Positions 34,817-43,511 of a stretch of 64,000 nucleotides of DNA are shown one piece after another. The DNA is from Leadbetterella sp. GTDB taxonomy: Bacteria; Bacteroidota; Bacteroidia; Cytophagales; Spirosomataceae. The position numbers and the translations under genes are program-made. How positions within the stretch are numbered: the first letter of the stretch is position 1; every line of letters starts with the position of its first letter. The notes under the pieces are model-generated. The model did no database searches, was not told the DNA's origin, and saw only the letters and a program-made list of their open reading frames with translations. Location of the stretch: contig JAHBUH010000008.1 of the NCBI GenBank assembly GCA_019638185.1, positions 62,001 through 126,000 of the forward strand. Direction: 5' to 3'.

Positions 34817-35467
34817 ATGCCAGAAATCGATTTACTGAAGATCATTAATATCCTGGGGACGTTCTCGTTTGCCATCTCCGGTGCCACCATGGCCATGAAT
34901 AAGAAGCTGGATGCCTTCGGGGTGCTGGTGATTGCGTTTGTGACCTCTATAGGCGGTGGTACCCTGCGTGACGTACTGATCGGGAACCTGCCTGTGGGCT
35001 GGCTTTCCAGTGAACGCATCCTGCTACTCATCTTCTGCACGGCCGTGGGCACCATGTTTTTCGACAAATACATCCGGAAGCTGCCCACCACCCTGTTTCT
35101 CTTTGACGCCATGGGCATCGGGCTGTTTACCATAGCCGGGGTGGAGATCGCAGAATCCAAAGGCTTCAATATTCCCGTATGCATTACCCTGGGCACCATC
35201 ACGGCCTGTTTCGGCGGGGTGATCCGTGACGTACTGCTGAACCACGTGCCCCTCATCTTCCGGAAAGAGCTCTATGCCACGGCGTGTATTGCGGGTGCAG
35301 GCGTTTATTTCGCTATCAAGGCGGCCGGCCTGTATTCCGAATTTACAACTTTTATCTGCATAGGTATCATTGTGGCCCTCCGTATCCTGGCCGTAAAATA
35401 TAACATCCGCCTGCCGGCCTTCTACAGCCCGGCCTCCGGAAAAGACGATGACCCTTGGGAAAGCTGA
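34817..35467 (+). CDS. TRIC-type cation channel family protein (UPF0126)
   Basis: This 216-residue protein is built almost wholly of transmembrane helices arranged as an internal duplication. Each half has the signature GGGTLRDVLIG (about residues 47-57) or GGVIRDVLLN (about 132-141). Bacterial members of this family (YicG-like) were shown structurally to be trimeric K+/cation channels related to TRIC. The ATG at 34817 is used because the upstream TTG adds only seven non-hydrophobic residues. It sits between the two-component system and pyrD without an obvious link. Confidence 0.9.
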   Translation: MPEIDLLKIINILGTFSFAISGATMAMNKKLDAFGVLVIAFVTSIGGGTLRDVLIGNLPVGWLSSERILLLIFCTAVGTMFFDKYIRKLPTTLFLFDAMGIGLFTIAGVEIAESKGFNIPVCITLGTITACFGGVIRDVLLNHVPLIFRKELYATACIAGAGVYFAIKAAGLYSEFTTFICIGIIVALRILAVKYNIRLPAFYSPASGKDDDPWES

Positions 35468-35477
35468 TTATTCCGCT

Positions 35478-35485
35478 TAATTTTG
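35478..35485 (+). promoter_or_regulatory. -7 element of pyrD-ubiE-porT
   Basis: TAATTTTG is a perfect TAnnTTTG, 16 bp before the TTG start of pyrD. The same TAATTTTGCGAAAA string occurs upstream of comB (20599). Confidence 0.55.
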
Positions 35486-35501
35486 CGAAAAATTACGAAG
35501 T

Positions 35502-36518
35502 TTGTACAAGGCCGTCATTTTCCCGATCCTGTCCCGGTTTGACCCGGAGAAGGTCCATTATTTTACGATGGGCTGCCTCCGTTTCCTTTATCGCTTTCCC
35601 GGCGGAAAGGCCCTGCTGAAGGCGCTTTTTGAGTTGAATGACCCCCTGCTGCTGACTTCCTTTGCCGGCCTGACCTTTAAAAACCCGGTGGGACTGGCAG
35701 CCGGATTTGATAAAAACGGTAAATGGGTGGATGAACTGGCGGCGCTGGGCTTCGGGTTTGTGGAAGTGGGAACGGTGACCCCGCGGGCCCAGGAGGGAAA
35801 TCCCAAACCGCGCCTGTTCCGCTTAAAGAAAGACTCCGCCCTGGTTAACCGCATGGGCTTTAATAACGAGGGCATAGAGCAGCTGGCTGAAAACCTCCGG
35901 AAGCGGAAATCGTCTATTATAGTAGGCGGGAACCTGGGCAAAAACAAGGTTACCGATAATGCCCTGGCCCTGAACGACTACCTCATTACCTTCCGGGCCC
36001 TGCGTGACCTGGTGGATTATTTTGTGGTGAACGTTTCTTCACCCAATACCCCCGGCCTGCGTGACCTTCAGGAAAAAGGCCCGCTGCTGGAGATCCTGGT
36101 AGCCCTGCAAAAAGAAAATCAGGAGGTCAGGAAGCCTGTCTTTCTGAAAATAGCCCCTGACCTGACGAATTCCCAGCTGGATGATATCGTGGAGATCGTG
36201 ACGCAGTCGGGAATAGCCGGGATCATTGCCACCAACACCACGCTCTCCCGCCAGAACCTGCAGACCTCCGAAGCGGAAGTAGAGGGCATAGGCGCGGGCG
36301 GGCTTTCGGGCAGGCCCCTGCGGGAGCGCTCCACCGAAGTGGTCCGCTATATCCGCAGCAAAAGCAGCATCCCGGTCATCGGGGTAGGCGGCATTCATTC
36401 GGAGCGTGACGCCCGTGAAAAGCTGGATGCCGGCGCCGGGCTGGTGCAGGTGTACTCCGGGTTTATTTATGAGGGTCCCGGCCTGATCAAGAGAATCAAT
36501 AAAAGTTTATTGCCATGA
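35502..36518 (+). CDS. pyrD: Quinone-dependent dihydroorotate dehydrogenase (class 2)
   Basis: PyrD oxidises dihydroorotate to orotate and passes electrons to (mena)quinone at the membrane. It has 338 residues and a class-2 N-terminal amphipathic extension ([20 protein letters not shown]). FMN-binding and catalytic segments are [42 protein letters not shown] (catalytic Ser), and VGVGGIHSE. The TTG at 35502 is the start: the first ATG would delete the conserved DPE helix. The stop overlaps ubiE (ATGA), so an operon pyrD-ubiE-porT is likely; both enzymes relate to quinone. Confidence 0.95.
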   Translation: MYKAVIFPILSRFDPEKVHYFTMGCLRFLYRFPGGKALLKALFELNDPLLLTSFAGLTFKNPVGLAAGFDKNGKWVDELAALGFGFVEVGTVTPRAQEGNPKPRLFRLKKDSALVNRMGFNNEGIEQLAENLRKRKSSIIVGGNLGKNKVTDNALALNDYLITFRALRDLVDYFVVNVSSPNTPGLRDLQEKGPLLEILVALQKENQEVRKPVFLKIAPDLTNSQLDDIVEIVTQSGIAGIIATNTTLSRQNLQTSEAEVEGIGAGGLSGRPLRERSTEVVRYIRSKSSIPVIGVGGIHSERDAREKLDAGAGLVQVYSGFIYEGPGLIKRINKSLLP

Positions 36519-37243
36519 GTAGTGTAGTTCCCTACAAAGAGAGTTCCGGCTCTAAAAAAGAGCAGGTAGCCGAGATGTTTGATAATGTATCCGGCAGATA
36601 TGACCTGCTGAATCATGTTTTAAGCGGCGGAGTGGATTTCTACTGGCGGAAAAAGGCGCTGTCCATGCTCAAAAATAACCGGAATGACCTGGTTCTGGAC
36701 ATTGCCACCGGCACCGGTGACCTGGCCATTGAAGCTACCCGTATCCTGAAGCCGGGGAAGGTCATCGGCGTAGACATTTCAAAGGGGATGCTGGAAGAAG
36801 GCCGCGCCAAAATCAAAAAGCTGGGGCTGGAAGATAAGATAGAAATGCAGCTGGGCGACTCAGAAAAATTGCTCTTTGATGACAATACTTTTGATACGGT
36901 CATCGTTTCGTTCGGTGTGAGGAATTTCGAAAACCTGCTGAAAGGGCTTTCAGACATGAACCGCGTGTTAAAGCCCGGTGGTACATGCATGGTGGTAGAA
37001 TTCTCCAAACCCAGGAATTACCTTTTTAAACAAGCCTATTGGTTCTACTCTACAAAAATTTTACCCTTGATCGGCAAGCTGGTCTCTAAAGACAGTTCCG
37101 CTTATACCTACCTGCCAGAATCCGTTAAGGCATTCCCTGACGGCGAAGATTTTCTGAAGGTATACCGCGAAGCAGGATTTAAGGAAACCAGGGCCATCCC
37201 GCTTACATTTGGTATATGTTCAATTTACATAGGAAAGAAATAA
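36515..37243 (+). CDS. ubiE: Demethylmenaquinone methyltransferase
   Basis: This SAM-dependent methyltransferase of 242 residues performs the last step of menaquinone synthesis. It shows the UbiE/MenG opening [20 protein letters not shown], motif [16 protein letters not shown], and conserved [15 protein letters not shown] and [14 protein letters not shown]. It overlaps pyrD at the start and porT by 28 bp at the end. Menaquinone is the expected quinone in this phylum. The ubiE-porT adjacency is conserved in many Bacteroidota. Confidence 0.95.
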   Translation: MSSVVPYKESSGSKKEQVAEMFDNVSGRYDLLNHVLSGGVDFYWRKKALSMLKNNRNDLVLDIATGTGDLAIEATRILKPGKVIGVDISKGMLEEGRAKIKKLGLEDKIEMQLGDSEKLLFDDNTFDTVIVSFGVRNFENLLKGLSDMNRVLKPGGTCMVVEFSKPRNYLFKQAYWFYSTKILPLIGKLVSKDSSAYTYLPESVKAFPDGEDFLKVYREAGFKETRAIPLTFGICSIYIGKK

Positions 37244-37965
37244 CGTGCTTTCTTTTTGTCCTTGCTGCCCTGGGCGCTGAGGCCCAGGTAAAAACCCGGC
37301 ACCAGCCTAACTATGACGCAAAGCCTTTGCGCTTTGGCTACTATATCGGCTTCGGGGCCACGCATTTTGATGTTAAGCACCGGTCTTCTTTTCTTTCCGC
37401 TGCCAATACCGCGGATCCCAACGGAACCGTTCTTTCCATCACTTCCCCCAATACCACAGCTATACGGGCCGGCGCCATGATCAATTACTTTGTGAATGAT
37501 TACTTTGACATCCGGTTTTCGCCGCTCAATATCTCCGTACAAAAGCGGGAAGTGATCTACGTGACCGAAGATCCCGGAAACCCGGCCAGCCGCAAAACCG
37601 TGAACACCGAACCGGTAGACAAGGCCTGGCTGGAGATACCCTTTCATGTTAAATATAAATCGGAACGGCGCCAGAATACGCGGATGTACGTATTTGGCGG
37701 AACCCGCTGGGCTTTTGAGACCAATGCTATCGGCAAGCGAAACTCCGCCAGATCCGTCATTAATGCCTCACTACGCACCAATGACCTCATGCTGGAATAC
37801 GGCGTGGGCCTGGAGGTGTTCAGGGCCTATTTTAAGGTGACCCCCGAGCTGCATTTTTCGCACGGGCTTTTTGACATGACCCGTAAAAACAATAACCTCC
37901 ACTTCCTGGAGCACGTGAAAAGCCTGAAGACCCATACGGTCAGCCTGGTGATATTATTCCAATAA
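37216..37965 (+). CDS. porT: Type IX secretion system outer-membrane protein PorT
   Basis: This 249-residue protein has an N-terminal signal (CFLFVLAALGAEAQ) and an eight-stranded barrel pattern, with PorT features: LRFGYYIGFGATHFDVKH, FVNDYFDIRFSPLNISVQKREV, and a terminal strand HTVSLVILFQ ending in aromatic residues. PorT/SprT is required for T9SS secretion and gliding. It follows ubiE with a 28-bp overlap, its usual place. The T9SS core genes (porKLMN, sov) are not in this window, but a CHU_C cargo is at 54972. Confidence 0.85.
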   Translation: MFNLHRKEITCFLFVLAALGAEAQVKTRHQPNYDAKPLRFGYYIGFGATHFDVKHRSSFLSAANTADPNGTVLSITSPNTTAIRAGAMINYFVNDYFDIRFSPLNISVQKREVIYVTEDPGNPASRKTVNTEPVDKAWLEIPFHVKYKSERRQNTRMYVFGGTRWAFETNAIGKRNSARSVINASLRTNDLMLEYGVGLEVFRAYFKVTPELHFSHGLFDMTRKNNNLHFLEHVKSLKTHTVSLVILFQ

Positions 37966-37994
37966 AGAAAGGGCACAAACTGCCGGCCCCGGGT

Positions 37995-38756
37995 TCAGCG
38001 TAAGGTTTGAATAACCCCTTTTGCTTTCCGCACCAGCTCGGAATCTGCTTCATAAGTCACAAATTCATCCACGGACTTATCGCCGCCCATGTTAATGCGT
38101 TCATTCCGGAAGATCATGGCGCCGGGAAGCGTCTTTTTGGCTGAAAAATGAAATGCATCCACGTTTGCTTCCGCTATTTCCGGGATATTTCCGGGATTCA
38201 CGCCGCTGCCGGCCATGATGTTAATGCGGCCGGCCGCTATTTTTTTGAACCGGGCCAGGTTATCTATCCCTTCGCGGGCATTCTGGTAAAGCCCGGAGGT
38301 CAGGATATTTTCGATACCCATGTCGGCCAGGGCACCCACGGCCGCGTCCGGGTCACTGCACATATCAAACGCCCGGTGAAACGTAACCGGGAAATCACCG
38401 ATGGCCTCCAGCTGCTCCCGGATGGTTTCCAGGTCCAGGCTGCCGTCAGGGAGCAATGCCCCGATCACGAAGCCGCCGGGCCGCAGGGTTTTCAATATTT
38501 TTATATCTTCCAGCATGGCGGCCTTCTCGGTAGGGTTAAAATAGAAATCCCCGCCCCGCGGACGGATCATCACATATACCGGGATACTCACCTGTTCCAG
38601 TACGGCTTTCACAGTACCGTAGCTGGGGGTTACTCCCCCCTCGGGCATACCCGCGCAAAGCTCGATACGATCAGCCCCGCCGGCCTCCGCATTCCGGCAG
38701 GAGAGTACGCTGTAACAACAAATCTCCAGTTTTAAGGAACTATTTTTTTCTGTCAT
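37995..38756 (-). CDS. cutC: CutC family protein (copper homeostasis)
   Basis: The 253-residue TIM-barrel protein has the CutC signature GADRIELCAGMPEGGVTPSYG, then VYVMIRPRGGDF, VTFHRAFDM and NIMAGSGVNPGN. CutC was linked to copper tolerance in E. coli, although its biochemical role remains disputed. It converges with porT (29-bp gap) and is transcribed alone. The link to ccoI, also a copper gene, is distant (33 kb) and not suggestive. Confidence 0.92.
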   Translation of the reverse strand: MTEKNSSLKLEICCYSVLSCRNAEAGGADRIELCAGMPEGGVTPSYGTVKAVLEQVSIPVYVMIRPRGGDFYFNPTEKAAMLEDIKILKTLRPGGFVIGALLPDGSLDLETIREQLEAIGDFPVTFHRAFDMCSDPDAAVGALADMGIENILTSGLYQNAREGIDNLARFKKIAAGRINIMAGSGVNPGNIPEIAEANVDAFHFSAKKTLPGAMIFRNERINMGGDKSVDEFVTYEADSELVRKAKGVIQTLR

Positions 38757-38864
38757 TTTTTATCTAATTAATTGAAAGAAAGCACCCTGCTTAAGGCACA
38801 TAAATTAACTTTTTCAAGAAAGCAATTTTTTCCCTTTAATGCGTTTTTAGATTAAAGTTTTTTT

Positions 38865-38872
38865 TACTTTTG
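38865..38872 (+). promoter_or_regulatory. -7 element of the DUF2795 gene
   Basis: TACTTTTG is a perfect TAnnTTTG, 38 bp before the ATG at 38911. The 150-bp intergenic region is otherwise AT-rich and featureless. Confidence 0.5.
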
Positions 38873-38910
38873 CAGCCGATTTGATTGTTTAACTTAAACT
38901 TAATGGGAAT

Positions 38911-39132
38911 ATGTATTGGACACTAGAACTTGTTTCCTACTTAGAAGATGCCCCATGGCCAGCAACTAAAGACGAACTCATTGATTTCTCGATCCGGTCG
39001 GGGGCCCCTAATGAAGTCATAGAAAATTTATCTGAATTGGAAGATGATGGGCAACCGTACGAAAATATAGAAGAGATCTGGCCGGATTACCCCACCAAAG
39101 AAGACTTCTTCTTTAACGAGGATGAGTACTAA
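38911..39132 (+). CDS. DUF2795 domain protein
   Basis: This very acidic 73-residue protein (YLEDAPWPATKDELIDFSIRS, NLSELEDDGQPYENIEEIWPD) matches the DUF2795 pattern, small proteins near-universal in Bacteroidota, of unknown function. Its own -7 box precedes it and a strong terminator follows, so it is a single-gene transcript. The sequence keeps the characteristic Pro-Trp-Pro-Ala-Thr loop. Confidence 0.9.
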   Translation: MYWTLELVSYLEDAPWPATKDELIDFSIRSGAPNEVIENLSELEDDGQPYENIEEIWPDYPTKEDFFFNEDEY

Positions 39133-39150
39133 GCTGGCAGGATAAAGAAG

Positions 39151-39178
39151 TGCACCCCAAAAGAGGTGCATTTTTTTT
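39151..39178 (+). terminator. Intrinsic terminator of the DUF2795 gene
   Basis: TGCACC pairs with GGTGCA around an 8-nt loop and is followed by eight T residues, 18 bp after the stop. Confidence 0.88.
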
Positions 39179-39222
39179 CGCTTCAAAATCCGTATCTTGG
39201 ACCACAAAAGACCAACCTCCTT

Positions 39223-40107
39223 ATGAAAAAATTTAACGCGGAAGACATCACGGAAGACGGTAAAAAGAAGTTCAGCATAAAAAAAGCCGACACCAAAGTC
39301 AAAGACTTCTATGACTCGGAGAAGGAATACCTGGAAATGCTGGCCGAGCTCCAGGATCAGCTGGACGACCTGCAAACCCGGCTTTACGCTAATTCCAAAT
39401 ACGGCATACTGGTGATCTTCCAGGCTATGGACGCCGCCGGCAAAGACGGCACCATGAAAGCGGTCTTTAAAAACGTAAATCCGCTGGGGCTGAAATTTTA
39501 TTCCTTCAAAAGGCCCTCCACCAAAGAGCTGAACCACGATTACCTATGGCGCTGCTTCAAAGAACTGCCGGAGCGGGGCACGGTACAGGTCTTTAACCGC
39601 TCCTACTACGAAGAAGTACTGGTGGTAAAGGTGCACCCGGAGATCCTGCACACCCAGCAGCGGATCCCCGATGAACTCATCGCCGAAGACGTATGGGCGG
39701 ACCGTTACGAAGACATTAAGAACTTTGAAAAATACCTCAGTCGTAACGGCATAAAAGTGATCAAATTCTTCCTGAATGTTTCCCGGGAGGAACAGTCCGA
39801 CAGGCTTATTGAGCGGATAGAAGACGCCTCCAAGAACTGGAAATTTGAGGACGGGGACATCAAAGAAAGGGATTTCTGGGACGATTATATGGCCGCCTAC
39901 GAGGACATGATCAACGCCACCGCTACCAAACGGAACCCCTGGTACGTGATCCCCGCTGACGACAAAAAGAACATGCGCCTGATGGTGGCGCGGATCCTGG
40001 TAGAAAACCTGAAAGGCCTGAACCTGGAATATCCCGAATCATCGGAAGAGCGCCGGGCCCAACTGGAGGGAATGATCGGGACCATCCGCGAGCAAAATAA
40101 AAAATAG
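39223..40107 (+). CDS. ppk2: PPK2-family polyphosphate:nucleotide phosphotransferase
   Basis: The 294-residue P-loop kinase has Walker A MDAAGKDGTMKAV and the lid/Walker B FNRSYYEEVLVVKVHPE of the PPK2 family. The Asn in place of Asp (FNRS) is typical of the TIGR03709 subgroup that transfers phosphate from polyphosphate to nucleotides. RPSTKELNHDYLWR and KNWKFEDGD are also conserved. The ATG at 39223 opens MKKFNAEDI; an upstream frame crosses the terminator and is rejected. It is the only gene in its transcript. Confidence 0.92.
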   Translation: MKKFNAEDITEDGKKKFSIKKADTKVKDFYDSEKEYLEMLAELQDQLDDLQTRLYANSKYGILVIFQAMDAAGKDGTMKAVFKNVNPLGLKFYSFKRPSTKELNHDYLWRCFKELPERGTVQVFNRSYYEEVLVVKVHPEILHTQQRIPDELIAEDVWADRYEDIKNFEKYLSRNGIKVIKFFLNVSREEQSDRLIERIEDASKNWKFEDGDIKERDFWDDYMAAYEDMINATATKRNPWYVIPADDKKNMRLMVARILVENLKGLNLEYPESSEERRAQLEGMIGTIREQNKK

Positions 40108-40112
40108 GTTTT

Positions 40113-40137
40113 CGAAGAAAATCTTCGCTCTTTTTCT
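40113..40137 (+). terminator. Terminator of ppk2
   Basis: CGAAGA and TCTTCG form a 6-bp hairpin with an AAA loop, followed by CTCTTTTTC. It directly abuts the next gene's -7 box. Confidence 0.6.
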
Positions 40138-40145
40138 TAGTTTTG
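40138..40145 (+). promoter_or_regulatory. -7 element of the AlbA_2 gene
   Basis: TAGTTTTG is a perfect TAnnTTTG, 16 bp before the ATG at 40162. Terminator and promoter are packed within 35 bp. Confidence 0.5.
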
Positions 40146-40161
40146 AATAAAAAGTTTCGAG

Positions 40162-40821
40162 ATGATAACTCACACAGGTTTAGAGTTAAGAGACTTAAAA
40201 CGACTGGTCAGGGGCGGTGAAGGCAGCCAACTGGAATTTAAGCTGAAAACCACCCATCCGGACAAGATCATGCGGGAGGTAGTGGCCTTTGCCAATACCT
40301 CTGGGGGAACGCTTCTCATCGGAGTAGCAGATAACGGCGACCTCCCCGGCCTGAAGTTCCCCGATGAAGACAGTTTTGTGATGGAAAAGGGCTTTGCCCG
40401 TTATATCTCCCCCCGGGTTTACTACACCAGAGAAGAAGTAATGCTGGAAAACGGCCGGCCCGTACTGGCCTACCATATCAAAAAGAGCGCGGACACCGTG
40501 GTCTATTTTAACCCCACCGGCAGGGAAGAAGACCGCAAGGTATACGTCAGGAACGCCGACCGCTCCATCCAGGCCAGCCGTGAGGTACGGGAGATCCTGA
40601 AAGAGCGCCTGAAGGAAAAAAGTTACCGGTTCCGGTACGGCGAGAAAGAAGACCTGCTCATGAAATACCTGGACCAGAACCAGAGCATTACTTTAAGCGA
40701 ATTTGCCCGGGTGGCGGAGATTTCCCTCAAGCAGGCCTCCAAAACCCTGGTTTTATTGGTACTGGCGCGGGTTTTAAGGGTTTTTGCTCATGAGATGGAG
40801 GATAAGTACCTGCTGGCGTGA
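40162..40821 (+). CDS. AlbA_2 (Schlafen-like) domain protein with C-terminal winged helix
   Basis: This 219-residue protein has an AlbA_2/Schlafen-AAA-type N-terminal domain (residues ~15-125: EGSQLEFKLKT, IMREVVAFANTSGGTLLIGVAD, RKVYVRNADRSIQAS) and a C-terminal winged-helix-like segment (LSEFARVAEISLKQASKTLVLL). Such proteins are often called putative DNA-binding or ATP-binding transcriptional regulators. This one is a short single-gene form without the long C-terminus. Role unknown; nucleic-acid binding is by family. Confidence 0.85.
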   Translation: MITHTGLELRDLKRLVRGGEGSQLEFKLKTTHPDKIMREVVAFANTSGGTLLIGVADNGDLPGLKFPDEDSFVMEKGFARYISPRVYYTREEVMLENGRPVLAYHIKKSADTVVYFNPTGREEDRKVYVRNADRSIQASREVREILKERLKEKSYRFRYGEKEDLLMKYLDQNQSITLSEFARVAEISLKQASKTLVLLVLARVLRVFAHEMEDKYLLA

Positions 40822-40870
40822 TGCCCTGCTCTCCCATCACCTGAAGGCGATGGAACAGTGAGCCCGGGCC

Positions 40871-42802
40871 TTAGACCGGAACCTCCACAATAACCGTGGT
40901 ACCCCTGTGGGGGTTGGAATCAAAATTCACTTTTCCGTGTAAAAAGTCAATTCTCGAAATGATATTTTTCAATCCAATACCCTTAAAGTTAGCCATTTGT
41001 GAGGTGTCAAAACCCTTCCCATCGTCTTCAATCACCATGATTAGTTCGTAGTCATGACGAATCAACTGAATCTGTACACTGCTGGCTTCCGAGTGCTTTA
41101 TTACGTTACCAATCAATTCCTGAAGTACCCTATACAGCACCGTTTCGGTTAACTGTGGCAGACGCTCATCCAGGTTTGCTACATCGAGAGATATTTTTAC
41201 TTTTCCCGTGAGGCTCAGCCGGTTTACAAACTCCCGTACTGCGGACACAAGGCCGTGCATTAAGAGAGCATTGGGCATCAAATCATGAGAAACCGTACGG
41301 ATTTCGCTTGCGGCGTCGTCTATCATGGTGTTTGCGTTTTTAAATAAAGATTCTTGTTCGATAGAATGGAACTGCGTTTGGTTCATGGCGGTTTCGAGCT
41401 GAATTTTGGCTAATGAGAGCATGGGGCCTACCCCATCGTGTAATTCTTTTGCCAGTCTTATCCGTTCGGTTTCTTCGGCCTCCACGATGGCTGAGGTTAT
41501 CCCGGTTTGGAGCTTGAGTTTTTCAGCGGCAAATTGAGCTTTTTGTTTGGCCTGGTGGTTGGTATAAATTAACAAAACTACCAATAAAGCAATCCCTGCT
41601 GCTCCAATTATCGCTAAAATCCAATTCCTCTGGTTGGCTATCTGGAGTTCCTGCTCCAAAATCACTTTTTCTTTTCTCTCGGTTTGGTACTTGATTTCTG
41701 CGTCAGCCACTGAATTCATAACGGCTTTTGACCTGGTGCTGCCTCTGATGCTTTCTACTTCAAATTCCGCAGCAAAAGCTTTCGGAAAATCATGGGTGAC
41801 GAAATAATAATTAGACAAGTCGTTGGTAACTGTAGCTAAGGCATCTTTATCATTGGTCTCCCTGGCAATTTTTAAGCCTTCATCAAAGTATCTTTTGGCA
41901 TCATCGAATCTTTTTTCGGTTAATGCCACTTTACCAAGATTGAAACAAATGTATTGGGTGAATAGCTTATAGTTTACTTTTTGAGCTATTTCATACGCTT
42001 CCAGCAAATAAACCTTAGCCTCGCTAAACCTTGAGTTTTTAATTAATCCATTGGCTGTAGTGTTCAGTGCTCCCGAAAGCTGCGAAGAGTCTTTTAGCTG
42101 CCTGTAAGACAAAATCAACTCCTTTTGCAGCTTATATGCCTTGGGGTGGTCCTTGAAATGATCAATATAAACCTTTGCCAGCATCCATCGGTTTAGATTT
42201 AAAATGTACTCAAAGTTATTTTTCCTGCACACCTCCATACTCGCTTCATAATTTTTTACCGCCCCTTCAAAATCATTCAGGTTTTGCCTGACTTCACCAA
42301 GCCTCAGGTTTATTCTGGCTATTTGATTCTGGTTTTGGGTTTCTTCGGCTAATTTCAAAGCTTTTATGCCATGCTGATAGGCCTTATCATATTGGCCTGA
42401 ATAGGAATAATTAAACAAATATTGCAGCTGGTATTCTGCAGGATAACAAATACAATCTGACTGATTTCCCGCGTATTTCAGGGTTGAATCCAGAATCTCA
42501 ATGGCATTTAAATAGTTGCCCAATACATTATGAACTTTTGACAGGTTCAGGTAAAGGTTAGGGTAGTGGGCTACCCATTTAATCTTTCTTCCTGTCTGAA
42601 TGGCCTCTAACGCAAACTCCTCCGCTTTTTTGTTGTTTACTCCTCTGTATAATTCCGAAATCTTTACCCTGTTTTTGACTTTGTTGGAATCCAACGGCAT
42701 TTTGTTGCCCACATTAATCAGGCTATCCATCTTCGTTTCCCGGGATTGTGCCAAACAGCACCATCCGGTAAAAAAGAAAAAAATAACCAGTTTAATTTTC
42801 AT
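40871..42802 (-). CDS. TPR-containing sensor histidine kinase (HisKA_3 / NarX-like)
   Basis: This 643-residue kinase has a signal-like N-terminus (MKIKLVIFFFFTGWCCLA), about seven tetratricopeptide-type repeats (residues ~45-370), one transmembrane helix (WILAIIGAAGIALLVVLLIY), a HisKA_3 box with the phospho-His in AKELHDGVGPMLS, and a HATPase_c. Periplasmic TPR sensors of this layout are a Bacteroidota type whose ligand is unknown. The start at 42802 overlaps the regulator stop (ATGA). The gene is AT-richer than the surrounding chromosome. Confidence 0.9.
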   Translation of the reverse strand: MKIKLVIFFFFTGWCCLAQSRETKMDSLINVGNKMPLDSNKVKNRVKISELYRGVNNKKAEEFALEAIQTGRKIKWVAHYPNLYLNLSKVHNVLGNYLNAIEILDSTLKYAGNQSDCICYPAEYQLQYLFNYSYSGQYDKAYQHGIKALKLAEETQNQNQIARINLRLGEVRQNLNDFEGAVKNYEASMEVCRKNNFEYILNLNRWMLAKVYIDHFKDHPKAYKLQKELILSYRQLKDSSQLSGALNTTANGLIKNSRFSEAKVYLLEAYEIAQKVNYKLFTQYICFNLGKVALTEKRFDDAKRYFDEGLKIARETNDKDALATVTNDLSNYYFVTHDFPKAFAAEFEVESIRGSTRSKAVMNSVADAEIKYQTERKEKVILEQELQIANQRNWILAIIGAAGIALLVVLLIYTNHQAKQKAQFAAEKLKLQTGITSAIVEAEETERIRLAKELHDGVGPMLSLAKIQLETAMNQTQFHSIEQESLFKNANTMIDDAASEIRTVSHDLMPNALLMHGLVSAVREFVNRLSLTGKVKISLDVANLDERLPQLTETVLYRVLQELIGNVIKHSEASSVQIQLIRHDYELIMVIEDDGKGFDTSQMANFKGIGLKNIISRIDFLHGKVNFDSNPHRGTTVIVEVPV

Positions 42803-43431
42803 ATCAATGTATCCGGGTGGTCTCCACAATATTTTACCAGCATGGCCGTATTTTTCAGGTTTAACTTGGACAGCACATTCTTCCGGTGAGTGCTGACAGT
42901 CAGTGGGCTAAGAAACAACTTTTCAGCGATTAACTCATTCGTCAATCCCTCAATAATGAGTTTGATAATTTCCTTTTCACGCCGCGTAAGGTCAGGCACA
43001 TAGGCTTGCGGCTTGCGGCCGGCTACACCCAATGCCAGAATATGGGAAATCTCCGGGCTGAGATATATTTGTCCGCTCATTACGGTATCAATGGCTTTCT
43101 GTAGTTCAGCCATTCCGAGGTTTTTCACCACATAGCCATCCATACCGCTCCTGAGGGCTTTTTTAATGGTGCTATAGTCATTTAGCATGGTCACGGCTAT
43201 AATTTTAGTATTGGGGGAATCCCGCCTGATAATCTCAGCAGCTTCTATGCCTCCCATTTGGGGCATCTCCAAATCCATCAGTATGAGGTCTATGCGCTGT
43301 TCATTACAGATCTCCAAAACCTCTCTGCCGTTTTGAGCTGACCTGACAAGTTGAATCTCCCCAATCCTCGAAACCAGCATATTAAGCCCTTCGAGAAACA
43401 ATTGGTGGTCGTCGGCAATGAGGAGATTCAT
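42799..43431 (-). CDS. NarL/LuxR-family response regulator
   Basis: From the ATG at 43431 this is a 210-residue regulator: a receiver (LIADDHQLFLEGL, phospho-Asp in LILMDLEMPQMGG, AVTMLNDYS) followed by a LuxR helix-turn-helix (DLTRREKEIIKLIIEGLTNE, LSPLTVSTHRKNVLSKL). It precedes and overlaps the TPR kinase by four bases, so it is its cognate partner. The longer frame to 43497 is rejected because it adds a hydrophobic stretch before the receiver. Targets are unknown; the collagen-like gene upstream is the only neighbour. Confidence 0.9.
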   Translation of the reverse strand: MNLLIADDHQLFLEGLNMLVSRIGEIQLVRSAQNGREVLEICNEQRIDLILMDLEMPQMGGIEAAEIIRRDSPNTKIIAVTMLNDYSTIKKALRSGMDGYVVKNLGMAELQKAIDTVMSGQIYLSPEISHILALGVAGRKPQAYVPDLTRREKEIIKLIIEGLTNELIAEKLFLSPLTVSTHRKNVLSKLNLKNTAMLVKYCGDHPDTLI

Positions 43432-43511
43432 ATCACATTCGTTTATACATACTACTAGCCATTTCAAAAATAATATAGTTTGTATAAAAGAGCCCATTTT
43501 TGATCCGAAGA

